A stretch of DNA of 5,439 nt from Deltaproteobacteria bacterium (GCA_027061625.1 JAMOVF010000155.1:1-5439), one strand, 5' to 3'; numbered from the stretch's first letter, positions 1 through 5,439 are shown. Translations and numbers: made by a program. The notes: generated from the sequence alone by a model not told the origin.

Positions 1-1120
1 TAAGCTTTATATTTAAAGGGGTAACAGCATCAGCAAGACCCATTATTTTATCATTTATTGACCTGATAAGGGTATGCCGCAAATCATCAACCAGAAGCCT
101 GCGTTCAGCAATAATGGTGCGGGGTTCCTTTATACAGGAGGTCAAATAGGCCAAAGCCTGTCTCCTGTTGTGCACACAAGACTCAATGGCATCTGCAAGA
201 CGCTTTTTTAAATTATCCAGCCTATCTTTAAAGGCAGCCATATCAGGTACAACCAGCTGAGCTGCTGCAGTGGGCGTGGCTGCACGCTTGTCAGCCACAA
301 AATCTGCTATGGTGAAATCTACCTCGTGTCCAATGGCTGAAACAACTGGTACAGGGCAATTAAAGATAGCCTTGGCAAGCACCTCGTCATTAAAGGGCCA
401 TAAATCCTCAAAAGAACCGCCTCCCCTGGCTATTACAATTACATCATCAGGACCAGCGGCCTTCTGTGCCAATGCCAAGGCTGCTCTCACATCAGCTGCC
501 GCCTCTTCTCCTTGCACCTTTGCAGGGCATATCACTATTTCCACTGCAGGATGGCGCAGCCGAGCACTCTTTACAAAATCATGCAGGGCAGCTCCTGTGG
601 GGGAAGTGATTATAAAAATCCTATCTGGAAAAGCTGGCAGCTCCTTTTTATGGGACTCATCAAAGAGGCCTTCTTTGTTCAGCCGCTCTTTCAGTTGTTC
701 AAAGGCCAGCCTCAATGCCCCCTCTCCTGCAGGCTCAGCAGTATCCACAATCAATTGCAGATCACCTCTGTGCCGATAGATATTCACCCGACCAAGGCAC
801 AGCAAATGCTGCCCATCCTCTATTACAAAGGGCAACTGGCTGGCCTGCCCTCTGAACATGACTGCCCTAATCTGACAGGCGTCATCTTTTAAAGTAAAAT
901 ATAGGTGGCCCGAACCTGGAGAACGCAAGTTTGAAACCTCTCCTTCCACCCAAAGCGTTTCAAAATGAATCTCTAACTGGTCTTGCACAGATGCCAGAAG
1001 GCTTGAGACACTCCATATCACCCGTTCATAAGGGCGCACGGAAATATCTTCTTCAGCATCTTTTTGTGCAACAGGGAGAACATCTTCAGGAAAAAGGCTT
1101 GAAAACAGATCGTCAGTCAT
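1..1120 (-). CDS. xseA: Exodeoxyribonuclease VII large subunit, 3' end cut by window edge
   Basis: Catalytic subunit of exonuclease VII, which with several XseB copies degrades single-stranded DNA from either end in the cytoplasm and acts in repair. Reading the minus strand from the ATG at 1120-1118 gives 373 uninterrupted codons to the left edge. An OB-fold nucleic-acid-binding domain spans about residues 35-130, with EGEVSNL at 60-66, SGHLYFTLKDD at 70-80 and PAGEGAL at 130-136. The nuclease domain follows from about 155, with TSPTGAALHD at 172-181, RGGGSFEDLW at 232-241, SAIGHEVDFTIADFVAD at 261-277 and RAATPTAAA at 279-287. These are the conserved family blocks, including the His and Asp of GHEVD and the Arg of RGGGS that belong to the active-site region. 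Family members are usually about 400-460 residues, so mainly the C-terminal helical part is missing. The first 30 or so residues are an acidic extension before the usual core. No clear Shine-Dalgarno precedes the ATG; a GTG at codon 28 is the alternative start. Confidence 0.96.
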   Translation of the reverse strand, partial: MTDDLFSSLFPEDVLPVAQKDAEEDISVRPYERVIWSVSSLLASVQDQLEIHFETLWVEGEVSNLRSPGSGHLYFTLKDDACQIRAVMFRGQASQLPFVIEDGQHLLCLGRVNIYRHRGDLQLIVDTAEPAGEGALRLAFEQLKERLNKEGLFDESHKKELPAFPDRIFIITSPTGAALHDFVKSARLRHPAVEIVICPAKVQGEEAAADVRAALALAQKAAGPDDVIVIARGGGSFEDLWPFNDEVLAKAIFNCPVPVVSAIGHEVDFTIADFVADKRAATPTAAAQLVVPDMAAFKDRLDNLKKRLADAIESCVHNRRQALAYLTSCIKEPRTIIAERRLLVDDLRHTLIRSINDKIMGLADAVTPLNIKL

Positions 1121-1131
1121 AACGTATTAAC

Positions 1132-1161
1132 TATATAGAAATAAATGGCACATCACAACAA
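1132..1161 (-). promoter_or_regulatory. Candidate xseA promoter, proximal
   Basis: On the minus strand TTGTTG (1161-1156) is followed after 18 bases by TATATA (1137-1132), resembling sigma-70 -35 and -10 boxes. Transcription would start near 1125, leaving only about 5 bases before the xseA ATG. That would explain the lack of a Shine-Dalgarno but would make the message nearly leaderless. This is an inference from box similarity only. Confidence 0.3.
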
Positions 1162-1189
1162 TTGCTGGCTATAGTAAGCAGGTTGCCCA

Positions 1190-1217
1190 TTGAAATAAGC
1201 TGTCTTATATATATATT
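1190..1217 (+). promoter_or_regulatory. Candidate promoter of the DUF1844-ispE-prs operon
   Basis: TTGAAA (1190-1195) and TATATT (1212-1217) are separated by 16 bases and lie about 45 bases upstream of the first plus-strand gene. An overlapping alternative is TTGCCC (1183-1188) with TATATA (1206-1211), spaced 17. Either would drive the whole downstream gene row, in which I see no other strong promoter. The AT-rich stretch 1205-1217 makes exact box assignment uncertain. Confidence 0.45.
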
Positions 1218-1232
1218 CGCCTTTAATCTCAA
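1204..1232 (-). promoter_or_regulatory. Candidate xseA promoter, distal, overlapping the divergent one
   Basis: On the minus strand TTGAGA (1232-1227) and TATAAG (1209-1204) are separated by 17 bases. This would give xseA a leader of roughly 75 bases. Its -10 box falls in the same TATATATA tract as the proposed plus-strand -10 box, so two polymerases could not use both at once. Sequence similarity is the only support. Confidence 0.3.
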
Positions 1233-1262
1233 CAAGAAAGAGCGGTCATCCTGGAGGAAAAG

Positions 1263-1598
1263 ATGTCTGAAAAGGAACGAGCCGAACAAGCCCAAGGGCA
1301 GGCAAAAAACAGTGAAGAAAAAAAAGGCCAGGAAGAGCAGATTCTGCTACCAGAAGTCACATTTGCATCTTTTATAGTTTCTTTGAGCACAGCAGCCCTG
1401 GTGCATCTAGGAGAAATGGAAGAGCCAGGTTCAGGGACAAAAGAAAAAAATCTTGCCATGGCAAAACATAGCATAGACACACTGGCCATGCTTCAGGAAA
1501 AGACTAATGGCAATCTTGATGAAGAGGAAAAGGCTCTATTGGATCATATTTTATTTGACTTACGCCTTAAATTTGTAAAGGCATCAAAGAGCGGGTGA
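1263..1598 (+). CDS. DUF1844 family protein of unknown function
   Basis: A 111-residue soluble protein with no signal peptide or membrane segment. Residues 1-26 are a charged Glu/Lys/Gln-rich, probably disordered leader. Residues 30-105 carry what I recognise as the DUF1844 (PF08899) pattern: PEVTFASFIVSLSTAALVHLG at about 30-50, then a short loop with EEPGSGTKEKNLAMAK, then IDTLAMLQEKTNGNLDEEE and a final helix LLDHILFDLRLKFV. It looks all-helical. The family is common in deltaproteobacteria and some other phyla and has no established biochemical role that I know of. The ATG is well supported by GGAGG at 1253-1257 five bases upstream. It is probably the first gene of the operon, and its TGA overlaps the ispE GTG, so its translation is likely coupled to isoprenoid gene translation. 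No function is claimed. Confidence 0.9.
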   Translation: MSEKERAEQAQGQAKNSEEKKGQEEQILLPEVTFASFIVSLSTAALVHLGEMEEPGSGTKEKNLAMAKHSIDTLAMLQEKTNGNLDEEEKALLDHILFDLRLKFVKASKSG

Positions 1599-2437
1599 AA
1601 ACTTCAATCCTGAAAACCCCTGCAAAAATCAATCTCTTTTTAAAGATTACTGGCAAACGGCCTGATGGATACCATAATATTTACACCCTTTTCCAAAAAA
1701 TCTCTCTGTTCGATAGTTTAGAAATAGGTGTCCAGCCAGGCCCTCACAAGATCAATTTGGTTTGTTCCGACCCCAGCCTTCCCTCAAACAGCAGCAACCT
1801 GGCCTGGCGGGCTGCAGAGCTTTTTTTGACTAAGAGCGGATTGAACGGTTCTATCTCAATAAAATTGGACAAAGAAATCCCTGCTGGTGCTGGTCTTGGT
1901 GGTGGAAGCAGCGATGCAGCGGCAGTATTGAAAGGCTTAAACAAGCTATATGGAAATCCCTTGGATCAAGAAGAACTGCTGACTATGGGGAAAGCTCTGG
2001 GAGCAGATGTGCCTTTTTTTATAACTAATTGGAATGCTGCTATAGGCACAGAAACTGGCACAAATTTACGCCCTGTACAACCTAGCAATTCATATTATGT
2101 GTTGGTATGGCCGGGTTTCTCTGTTTCCACAAAATGGGCCTATGAGAATTTTATATTGACAAGCAATAAAGAGACCACTATTTTTGGCCCTGGTCAAGGC
2201 TTTGATAAGGCCTTTTTGTGGCAGAATGATCTTGAAAAAGCCGTTTTTAAACGTTATCCAGTGCTGCAAGAGATAAAATTCCGCTTGAAACAGGCGGGAG
2301 CTGTATATACATTAATGTCAGGAAGCGGTTCAGTAATTTTTGGTGAATTTTCTGATAAGGACTCAGCAATAAAAGGCTTATCACTTCTGCCTGCTGACCA
2401 AACTTGGAAAACTTATGTAGTAAACGGATTGCAATAA
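1595..2437 (+). CDS. ispE: 4-diphosphocytidyl-2-C-methyl-D-erythritol kinase
   Basis: Cytoplasmic GHMP-fold kinase of the MEP pathway; it phosphorylates CDP-methylerythritol at the 2-hydroxyl with ATP. At 280 residues it has the usual family length. PAKINLFLKITGKRPDGYH (9-27) holds the catalytic Lys11. The glycine-rich ATP loop PAGAGLGGGSSDAAA is at 96-110. GADVPFF (136-142) holds the catalytic Asp138, and the C-terminal GHMP motif MSGSGSVIFGEF is at 241-252. The GTG start at 1595 is chosen because it places the PAKIN motif at the usual distance from the N terminus; it overlaps the preceding TGA as GTGA, which suggests translational re-initiation since the upstream Shine-Dalgarno is weak. The segment GTETGTNLRPV (151-161) lacks the Glu often seen in the matching GxGE-type stretch, which I regard as minor variation. 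The stop lies 5 bases before tRNA-Gln. Confidence 0.97.
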   Translation: MKTSILKTPAKINLFLKITGKRPDGYHNIYTLFQKISLFDSLEIGVQPGPHKINLVCSDPSLPSNSSNLAWRAAELFLTKSGLNGSISIKLDKEIPAGAGLGGGSSDAAAVLKGLNKLYGNPLDQEELLTMGKALGADVPFFITNWNAAIGTETGTNLRPVQPSNSYYVLVWPGFSVSTKWAYENFILTSNKETTIFGPGQGFDKAFLWQNDLEKAVFKRYPVLQEIKFRLKQAGAVYTLMSGSGSVIFGEFSDKDSAIKGLSLLPADQTWKTYVVNGLQ

Positions 2438-2444
2438 CGGATTG
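2423..2444. repeat. 9-base direct repeat with 13-base period at the ispE/tRNA junction
   Basis: AACGGATTG occurs at 2423-2431 and again at 2436-2444. The first copy lies within the last ispE codons; the second starts inside the TAA stop and ends on the first two bases of tRNA-Gln. It looks like a small slippage duplication, although chance remains possible for a repeat of this size. Confidence 0.55.
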
Positions 2445-2517
2445 GGGTGTCGTCAAGCGGTAAGACACGGGTCTTTGGAACCCGCATTCGGAGGTTCGAA
2501 TCCTCCCACCCCAGCCA
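2443..2517 (+). tRNA. tRNA-Gln (anticodon TTG)
   Basis: A complete cloverleaf can be folded by hand. The acceptor stem TGGGGTG (2443-2449) pairs with CACCCCA (2507-2513). The D stem GTC/GAC (2452-2454/2464-2466) encloses AAGCGGTAA. The anticodon stem CGGGT/ACCCG (2468-2472/2480-2484) encloses CTTTGGA, giving anticodon TTG at 2475-2477, which reads CAA and, by wobble, CAG. The variable loop is five bases. The T stem GGAGG/CCTCC encloses TTCGAAT. Discriminator G2514 and an encoded CCA (2515-2517) follow. The U1-A72 first pair and G73 agree with known glutamine tRNA identity. The gene sits between ispE and prs on the same strand, 5 bases after one and 36 before the other, so it is probably cut out of a longer mRNA by RNase P and 3' nucleases. 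Confidence 0.98.
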
Positions 2518-2525
2518 TTTTTTTT
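2518..2525 (+). other. Run of eight T directly after tRNA-Gln
   Basis: Eight consecutive T follow the encoded CCA. No separate GC-rich hairpin precedes them other than the tRNA itself, so this is not a standard intrinsic terminator. It could still cause partial release or pausing, or serve as an entry site for 3' processing of the tRNA. Which of these applies cannot be told from sequence. Confidence 0.4.
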
Positions 2526-2553
2526 GTCCTTTTGAGAGGAGCATTTTTGGGCA

Positions 2554-3498
2554 ATGAAACTTAACCAGATAAAAATCTTCACTGGGAATGCCAACCCAGA
2601 CTTAGCCCAGGCCATTTGCGACTATCTGGGAGAGCCATTAGGCCGCGCTTCAGTCCGTACATTTAGCGACGGTGAAATATTTGTGGAAATAGGGGAAAAC
2701 GTCAGGGGTACTGATGTATTTATTATTCAGCCTACTTGCCCGCCGGTAAACCACAACCTTATGGAGCTGCTGATTATGGCTGATGCCTTGAGAAGGGCCT
2801 CTGCCAGAAGGATAACTGCAGTTGTTCCATATTATGGTTATGCCCGTCAGGACAGAAAAGCAGCACCAAGGGTTCCCATTACAGCAAAATTAGTAGCTGA
2901 TATAATAACTGTTTCAGGTATAAGAAGGGTTCTGGCAATGGATCTTCATGCCGGACAAATTCAGGGTTTTTTCAGCATACCGGTTGACCATCTTTTTGCA
3001 GCCCCAGTACTCCTGAAATATCTAAGCGGCCACATGAATAATGAGGTAGTAATGGTCTCACCTGATGCAGGAGGCGTTGAGCGCACTAGAGCATTTGCCA
3101 AACGCTTAGGGGCAGGCCTTGCCATAATAGATAAAAGGCGAGACAAACCGAATGAATCACAAGTTATGCATATAATCGGTGATGTAAAAGGGAAAACCGC
3201 CATCATCTTGGATGATATGGTAGATACTGCTGGCACTCTATGCAAAGCAGCCGATGCCTTGGTTGAGCATGGTGCACTTGAGGTGCATGGTTGCGCCACT
3301 CATCCGGTCTTGTCTGGTCCAGCAGTGGAGCGCATTAAAGACTCGGCATTAAAAACCCTTGTAGTAACAAATACCATACCACTGTCACCAGAAGCAGCAA
3401 AACTTGATAAGATAAAAGTCCTCTCCGTATCTGAATTACTGGGAGAGGCAATAAGACGTATTCACGATGACGACTCAGTGAGTTCACTTTTTATATGA
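2554..3498 (+). CDS. prs: Ribose-phosphate pyrophosphokinase (PRPP synthetase)
   Basis: Transfers pyrophosphate from ATP to ribose 5-phosphate, giving PRPP for purine, pyrimidine, histidine, tryptophan and NAD synthesis. It is a class I enzyme of 314 residues, the usual length. Visible motifs are FSDGEIFVEIGENVRG (37-52), YYGYARQDRK (93-102) in the ATP-binding region, MDLHAGQIQGFF (129-140) with metal-binding His131, SPDAGG (169-174), the catalytic flexible loop DKRRDKPN (193-200) with Lys194 and Arg196, the PRPP loop DDMVDTAGT (220-228), and the C-terminal SVSSLF (308-313). The ATG is the only start in frame that gives the normal N terminus. AGAGGAG at 2535-2541 is a good Shine-Dalgarno but sits 12 bases from the start, slightly far. 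The reading frame ends in tandem stops TGA TAG (3496-3501). Confidence 0.98.
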   Translation: MKLNQIKIFTGNANPDLAQAICDYLGEPLGRASVRTFSDGEIFVEIGENVRGTDVFIIQPTCPPVNHNLMELLIMADALRRASARRITAVVPYYGYARQDRKAAPRVPITAKLVADIITVSGIRRVLAMDLHAGQIQGFFSIPVDHLFAAPVLLKYLSGHMNNEVVMVSPDAGGVERTRAFAKRLGAGLAIIDKRRDKPNESQVMHIIGDVKGKTAIILDDMVDTAGTLCKAADALVEHGALEVHGCATHPVLSGPAVERIKDSALKTLVVTNTIPLSPEAAKLDKIKVLSVSELLGEAIRRIHDDDSVSSLFI

Positions 3499-3523
3499 TA
3501 GACATCCAAAGGGAGATCAGATC

Positions 3524-4195
3524 ATGAAACAGGTAGAAATAGAAGCCTCTATAAGAGATAAAACAGGCAAAGGCGTTGCGCGCAAGTTGCGCCGCAGCGG
3601 ACAGATACCAGGTGTAATTTATGGATCAAAAACTGAACCAATTCCCCTGTCTGTAAACATGTTTCAATTCAACAGGCTGCTCTTTCTGGCCAAGGGAGAG
3701 CAGATGTTAATAACCATGAATATCAAAAACAATGGCGATTCCATTCAAAAACTGGCTATGATCAAAGAGCTGCAGCTGCATCCAGTCAATGATCAAGTTC
3801 AGCACATCGACTTTTATGAAATTTTCATGGATGAGCTCGTTACAGTGGAAGTGCCAATTGCTGCAAAAGGAAAGGCCAAAGGAGTAGATGAAGGTGGAAC
3901 CATGGAATTCCTGCAGAGAACTGTGGAAGTCTCCTGCCTGCCTATGGCCATTCCAAAGGAAATCGAAGTGGATGTTAGCGACCTTGATATTGGCGATGCC
4001 TTGCATGTCTCTGATCTTACTCCTCCTGAAGGGGTAACCATTACAGAAGATCCTGAAACCACTATCATAACCATAGTAGGAGCTGCCCCAACAGAAGCAG
4101 AGGAGCTCGAAGCTGCTGAAGCTGCCGAAGAGGCTGCTGCTGAAGAAGCCGCTGAAGAGGCGGAAGAAAAGACTTCTGAAGAAGATGCTGGCTAG
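3524..4195 (+). CDS. rplY: 50S ribosomal protein bL25, CTC (TL5) form with acidic tail
   Basis: Ribosomal protein that binds 5S rRNA on the large subunit; long versions are called CTC or TL5. The N-terminal bL25 domain covers about residues 4-93, with GKGVARKLRRSGQIPGVIYG (15-34) and KELQLHPVNDQVQHIDFYEI (81-100). The C-terminal TL5 beta domain covers about 100-186, with VTVEVPI (106-112), EVSCLPMAIPKEIEVDVSDL (135-154) and LHVSDLTPPEGVTI (160-173). Residues 187-223 form a low-complexity Ala/Glu tail that is strongly acidic and probably helical or disordered. The total of 223 residues is normal to slightly long for the two-domain form. GGGAG at 3511-3515, eight bases before the ATG, is a good ribosome-binding site. 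It follows prs after 25 bases and precedes pth by 28, in a translation-related gene row. The gene is also named ctc. Confidence 0.95.
   Translation: MKQVEIEASIRDKTGKGVARKLRRSGQIPGVIYGSKTEPIPLSVNMFQFNRLLFLAKGEQMLITMNIKNNGDSIQKLAMIKELQLHPVNDQVQHIDFYEIFMDELVTVEVPIAAKGKAKGVDEGGTMEFLQRTVEVSCLPMAIPKEIEVDVSDLDIGDALHVSDLTPPEGVTITEDPETTIITIVGAAPTEAEELEAAEAAEEAAAEEAAEEAEEKTSEEDAG
4094..4168 (+). repeat. Low-complexity GAA/GCT-type codon run in rplY
   Basis: The 3' part of rplY is an imperfect alternation of Glu codons (GAA, GAG) and Ala codons (GCT, GCC, GCA, GCG), with subunits such as GAAGCTGCTGAAGCTGCCGA. It encodes residues 191-215, almost all Ala and Glu. The near-repetitive DNA makes length variation by slippage plausible. 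Confidence 0.75.
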
Positions 4196-4223
4196 CTCCT
4201 GATTACAGGCGCATGCCGCAGCC

Positions 4224-4811
4224 ATGTTTGACAAGATAATTGTGGGCCTGGGGAATCCAGGCCCCAAATATAAAAAAACCCGCCACAATATCGGTTTCAT
4301 TGTAATTGAGCACCTAGCTGAAACATATCAGTTAAAATTTCATTTAGGTAAAAAATCATTTAAGTCTGAAACAGCCTCTGGCACTATTGATCATTCAAAA
4401 GTATTGTTAGTAAAGCCGCTTACATATATGAATAAAAGTGGCGAGGCAGTAGCAGCCATACTCAATTTTTACAAAAATAAGCCTGAAGATATTTTAGTTA
4501 TCCACGATGATTTGGATCTGCCCTTAGGCAGGATCCGCATTGTCAAAGGGGGCGGCGCAGGCGGCCATAATGGTATTAGATCTATAATTACTCACCTTGG
4601 TACACAAAACTTTCCAAGGTTAAGGATAGGCATTGGGCGGCCTCACAATGAAACTCCAGTAGAAAATTATGTCTTGTCACCATTTAGCAAGGAGGAATGG
4701 AGTTTGTTAGAAAAAATTATAGAAACCTCAACAGAGGCAATCGTCACCATCCTAAAAAAAGGCATTGATATGGCCATGAACCAGTTCAATGGAAGGGTTA
4801 TAGAAATATGA
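4224..4811 (+). CDS. pth: Peptidyl-tRNA hydrolase
   Basis: Cytoplasmic enzyme that cleaves the ester bond of peptidyl-tRNA released from stalled ribosomes, recycling tRNA. It has 195 residues, the usual bacterial Pth size. Conserved residues are visible: Asn11 in GLGNPGPKY (8-16), the catalytic His21 in TRHNIGF (19-25), Asn70 in KPLTYMNKSG (64-73), the catalytic Asp95 in IHDDLDLPLG (93-102), GGGAGGHNGIRSI (109-121) with Asn116, and FPRLRIGIGRP (130-140). The ATG is the first start in frame after the in-frame TGA at 4200-4202 and gives the standard N terminus. No proper Shine-Dalgarno precedes it, so it may depend on ribosomes arriving from rplY, 28 bases upstream. Its TGA overlaps the next gene's ATG. 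Grouping with rplY and tRNA-Gln fits a shared role in translation. Confidence 0.97.
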   Translation: MFDKIIVGLGNPGPKYKKTRHNIGFIVIEHLAETYQLKFHLGKKSFKSETASGTIDHSKVLLVKPLTYMNKSGEAVAAILNFYKNKPEDILVIHDDLDLPLGRIRIVKGGGAGGHNGIRSIITHLGTQNFPRLRIGIGRPHNETPVENYVLSPFSKEEWSLLEKIIETSTEAIVTILKKGIDMAMNQFNGRVIEI

Positions 4812-5439
4812 AAAAGATTATACGGTTTCTTCTCCTGTCTTTTCTAATAATTATCATTTTGGGAGGAGGTTTCTTGTCATACATGCTGCTTGAAGGAACT
4901 CCCCCTCAAATTGTGCCTATATCTATCCCCAAAATTGCTGGAAAGGTGTTTGAAATCCACTTGAAGGCTTCGGATAACCGCAGCGGAATCAAGGAAATTG
5001 TGCCTGTTCTTACACAAAATGGAAAAAATTATGCTATCCCCTCTAAAAAATACACATCGGCTAAGTGGTGGCTTGGTTCAGGTGTAAAAGAAGTTCAGGA
5101 AAAATGGGTCATTCAAGCCCCAAAAATTGGCCTCAAAGAAGGACCAGCGAAGATCTTGATATATGTAAGAGATGCATCTTTTAGAAACATGCTCAAAGGC
5201 AATGAAACCATTTTTGAACAAGATGTCCTTATAGATCTTACTCCACCTCGTATTGCTCTCAAGAGCCTTGTACACAATATAAGATCGGGAGGATCAGGCC
5301 TTGTCTCCTATAAACTCAATGAACCAGCAGTAAAAACCGGGGTCTTTATTGACGGCCTCTTTTTCCCTGGGGTTCCCCATCCTAGCGGCAGAAAAAATGC
5401 CTTTATATCTTTAGTGGCTCTGCCATTTGACAAACCGCG
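4808..5439 (+). CDS. Membrane-anchored extracytoplasmic protein, likely N-terminal part of an M23-type peptidase; 3' end cut
   Basis: An open frame from ATG 4808 runs 210 complete codons to the right edge without a stop. Residues 1-6 are basic (MKKIIR) and 7-28 form one hydrophobic segment (FLLLSFLIIIILGGGFLSYMLL), an uncleaved signal anchor or signal peptide, placing the rest in the periplasm. Residues 31-120 begin TPPQI and include KASDNRSGIKEI (53-64), typical of bacterial Ig-like domains; YVRDASFRNMLKGN (119-132) ends that unit. IDLTPPRI (142-149) opens a second segment with GGSGLVSYKLNEPAVKTGVFIDG (161-183) and ALPFDK (204-209). This arrangement resembles the N-terminal region of Desulfovibrio-type proteins that end in a peptidoglycan M23 metallopeptidase domain, but that domain would lie outside the window, so the enzyme assignment is recall-based inference. 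Start and pth stop overlap as ATGA, which suggests translational coupling. The alternative is a wall-binding or assembly protein without peptidase activity. Confidence 0.8.
   Translation, partial: MKKIIRFLLLSFLIIIILGGGFLSYMLLEGTPPQIVPISIPKIAGKVFEIHLKASDNRSGIKEIVPVLTQNGKNYAIPSKKYTSAKWWLGSGVKEVQEKWVIQAPKIGLKEGPAKILIYVRDASFRNMLKGNETIFEQDVLIDLTPPRIALKSLVHNIRSGGSGLVSYKLNEPAVKTGVFIDGLFFPGVPHPSGRKNAFISLVALPFDKP

Noticed and set aside
270..1122. Plus-strand open frames at 270-779, 512-892 and 931-1122
   Set aside because: They lie antisense to xseA, whose protein matches the family along its whole length. The plus-strand translations are Ser/Ala-rich or otherwise featureless, with no recognisable domain.
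1153..1157. TCACA/TGTGA half-site, possible CRP/FNR-type operator
   Set aside because: No matching second half is present at the required spacing; a single 5-base match is expected by chance.
1162..1377. Plus-strand open frame with a Lys/Arg-rich C terminus
   Set aside because: It overlaps the DUF1844 gene in another frame, has no ribosome site, and its composition comes from reading A-rich codons out of frame.
1229..1489. Minus-strand open frame opposite the DUF1844 gene
   Set aside because: It is a shadow of a gene with a strong ribosome site and recognisable family motif.
2443..2517. tRNA-Gln as an attachment site of an integrated element
   Set aside because: No integrase, no repeated tRNA 3' end and no foreign cargo follow; the downstream genes are core housekeeping genes.
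2247..2615. Minus-strand open frame crossing the tRNA
   Set aside because: It runs antisense through the ispE end, tRNA-Gln and the prs start. Such tRNA-spanning frames are common annotation artefacts.
3707..4300. Minus-strand 197-codon open frame, and a second at 3814-4074
   Set aside because: Both are antisense to rplY and pth. The Ser/Phe-rich composition is what Glu/Ala/Lys codons give in reverse, with no domain visible.
5078..5275. Minus-strand 65-codon open frame near the right end
   Set aside because: It is antisense to the membrane-anchored protein gene, which has an uninterrupted frame, a signal anchor and a coupled start.

Overview
This window is a compact, moderately AT-rich bacterial chromosome segment made of housekeeping genes. 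The gene set and order suggest a deltaproteobacterium-type organism (Desulfobacterota), possibly Desulfovibrionales. The order is DUF1844 protein, ispE, tRNA-Gln, prs, bL25 with a CTC domain, pth, then a membrane-anchored protein resembling the N-terminal part of Desulfovibrio-type M23 peptidases. The lineage call rests on recalled synteny and protein character, not on a search, and is moderate at best. No phage, insertion sequence, CRISPR array or defence genes are visible.

Layout. The first 1120 bases carry, on the minus strand, the first 373 codons of xseA, the large subunit of exonuclease VII; its C-terminal end lies beyond the left edge. A 142-base divergent intergenic region (1121-1262) holds AT-rich promoter-like elements for both directions. 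From 1263 to the right edge everything is on the plus strand and tightly packed, so it probably forms one operon: a 111-residue DUF1844 protein (1263-1598); ispE (1595-2437), whose GTG start overlaps the previous stop; tRNA-Gln(TTG) (2443-2517), only 5 bases after the ispE stop; prs (2554-3498); rplY/ctc (3524-4195); pth (4224-4811); and a gene starting in an ATGA overlap with pth and running off the right end (4808-5439).

How the genes work together. ispE serves the MEP isoprenoid pathway. prs makes PRPP for nucleotide, histidine, tryptophan and NAD synthesis. bL25, Pth and tRNA-Gln are parts of the translation apparatus: the 5S rRNA-binding ribosomal protein, the recycler of dropped-off peptidyl-tRNA, and a tRNA. 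The cluster therefore links translation with central precursor supply, and the last gene adds a probable cell-envelope function. xseA, transcribed the other way, belongs to DNA repair.

I found no convincing new biological system. The points most worth a second look are the tRNA gene embedded between two coding genes with an almost absent 5' spacer and a following run of eight T, a 13-base-period duplication across the ispE stop and tRNA start, the overlapping divergent promoters, and the incomplete membrane-anchored protein at the right end.
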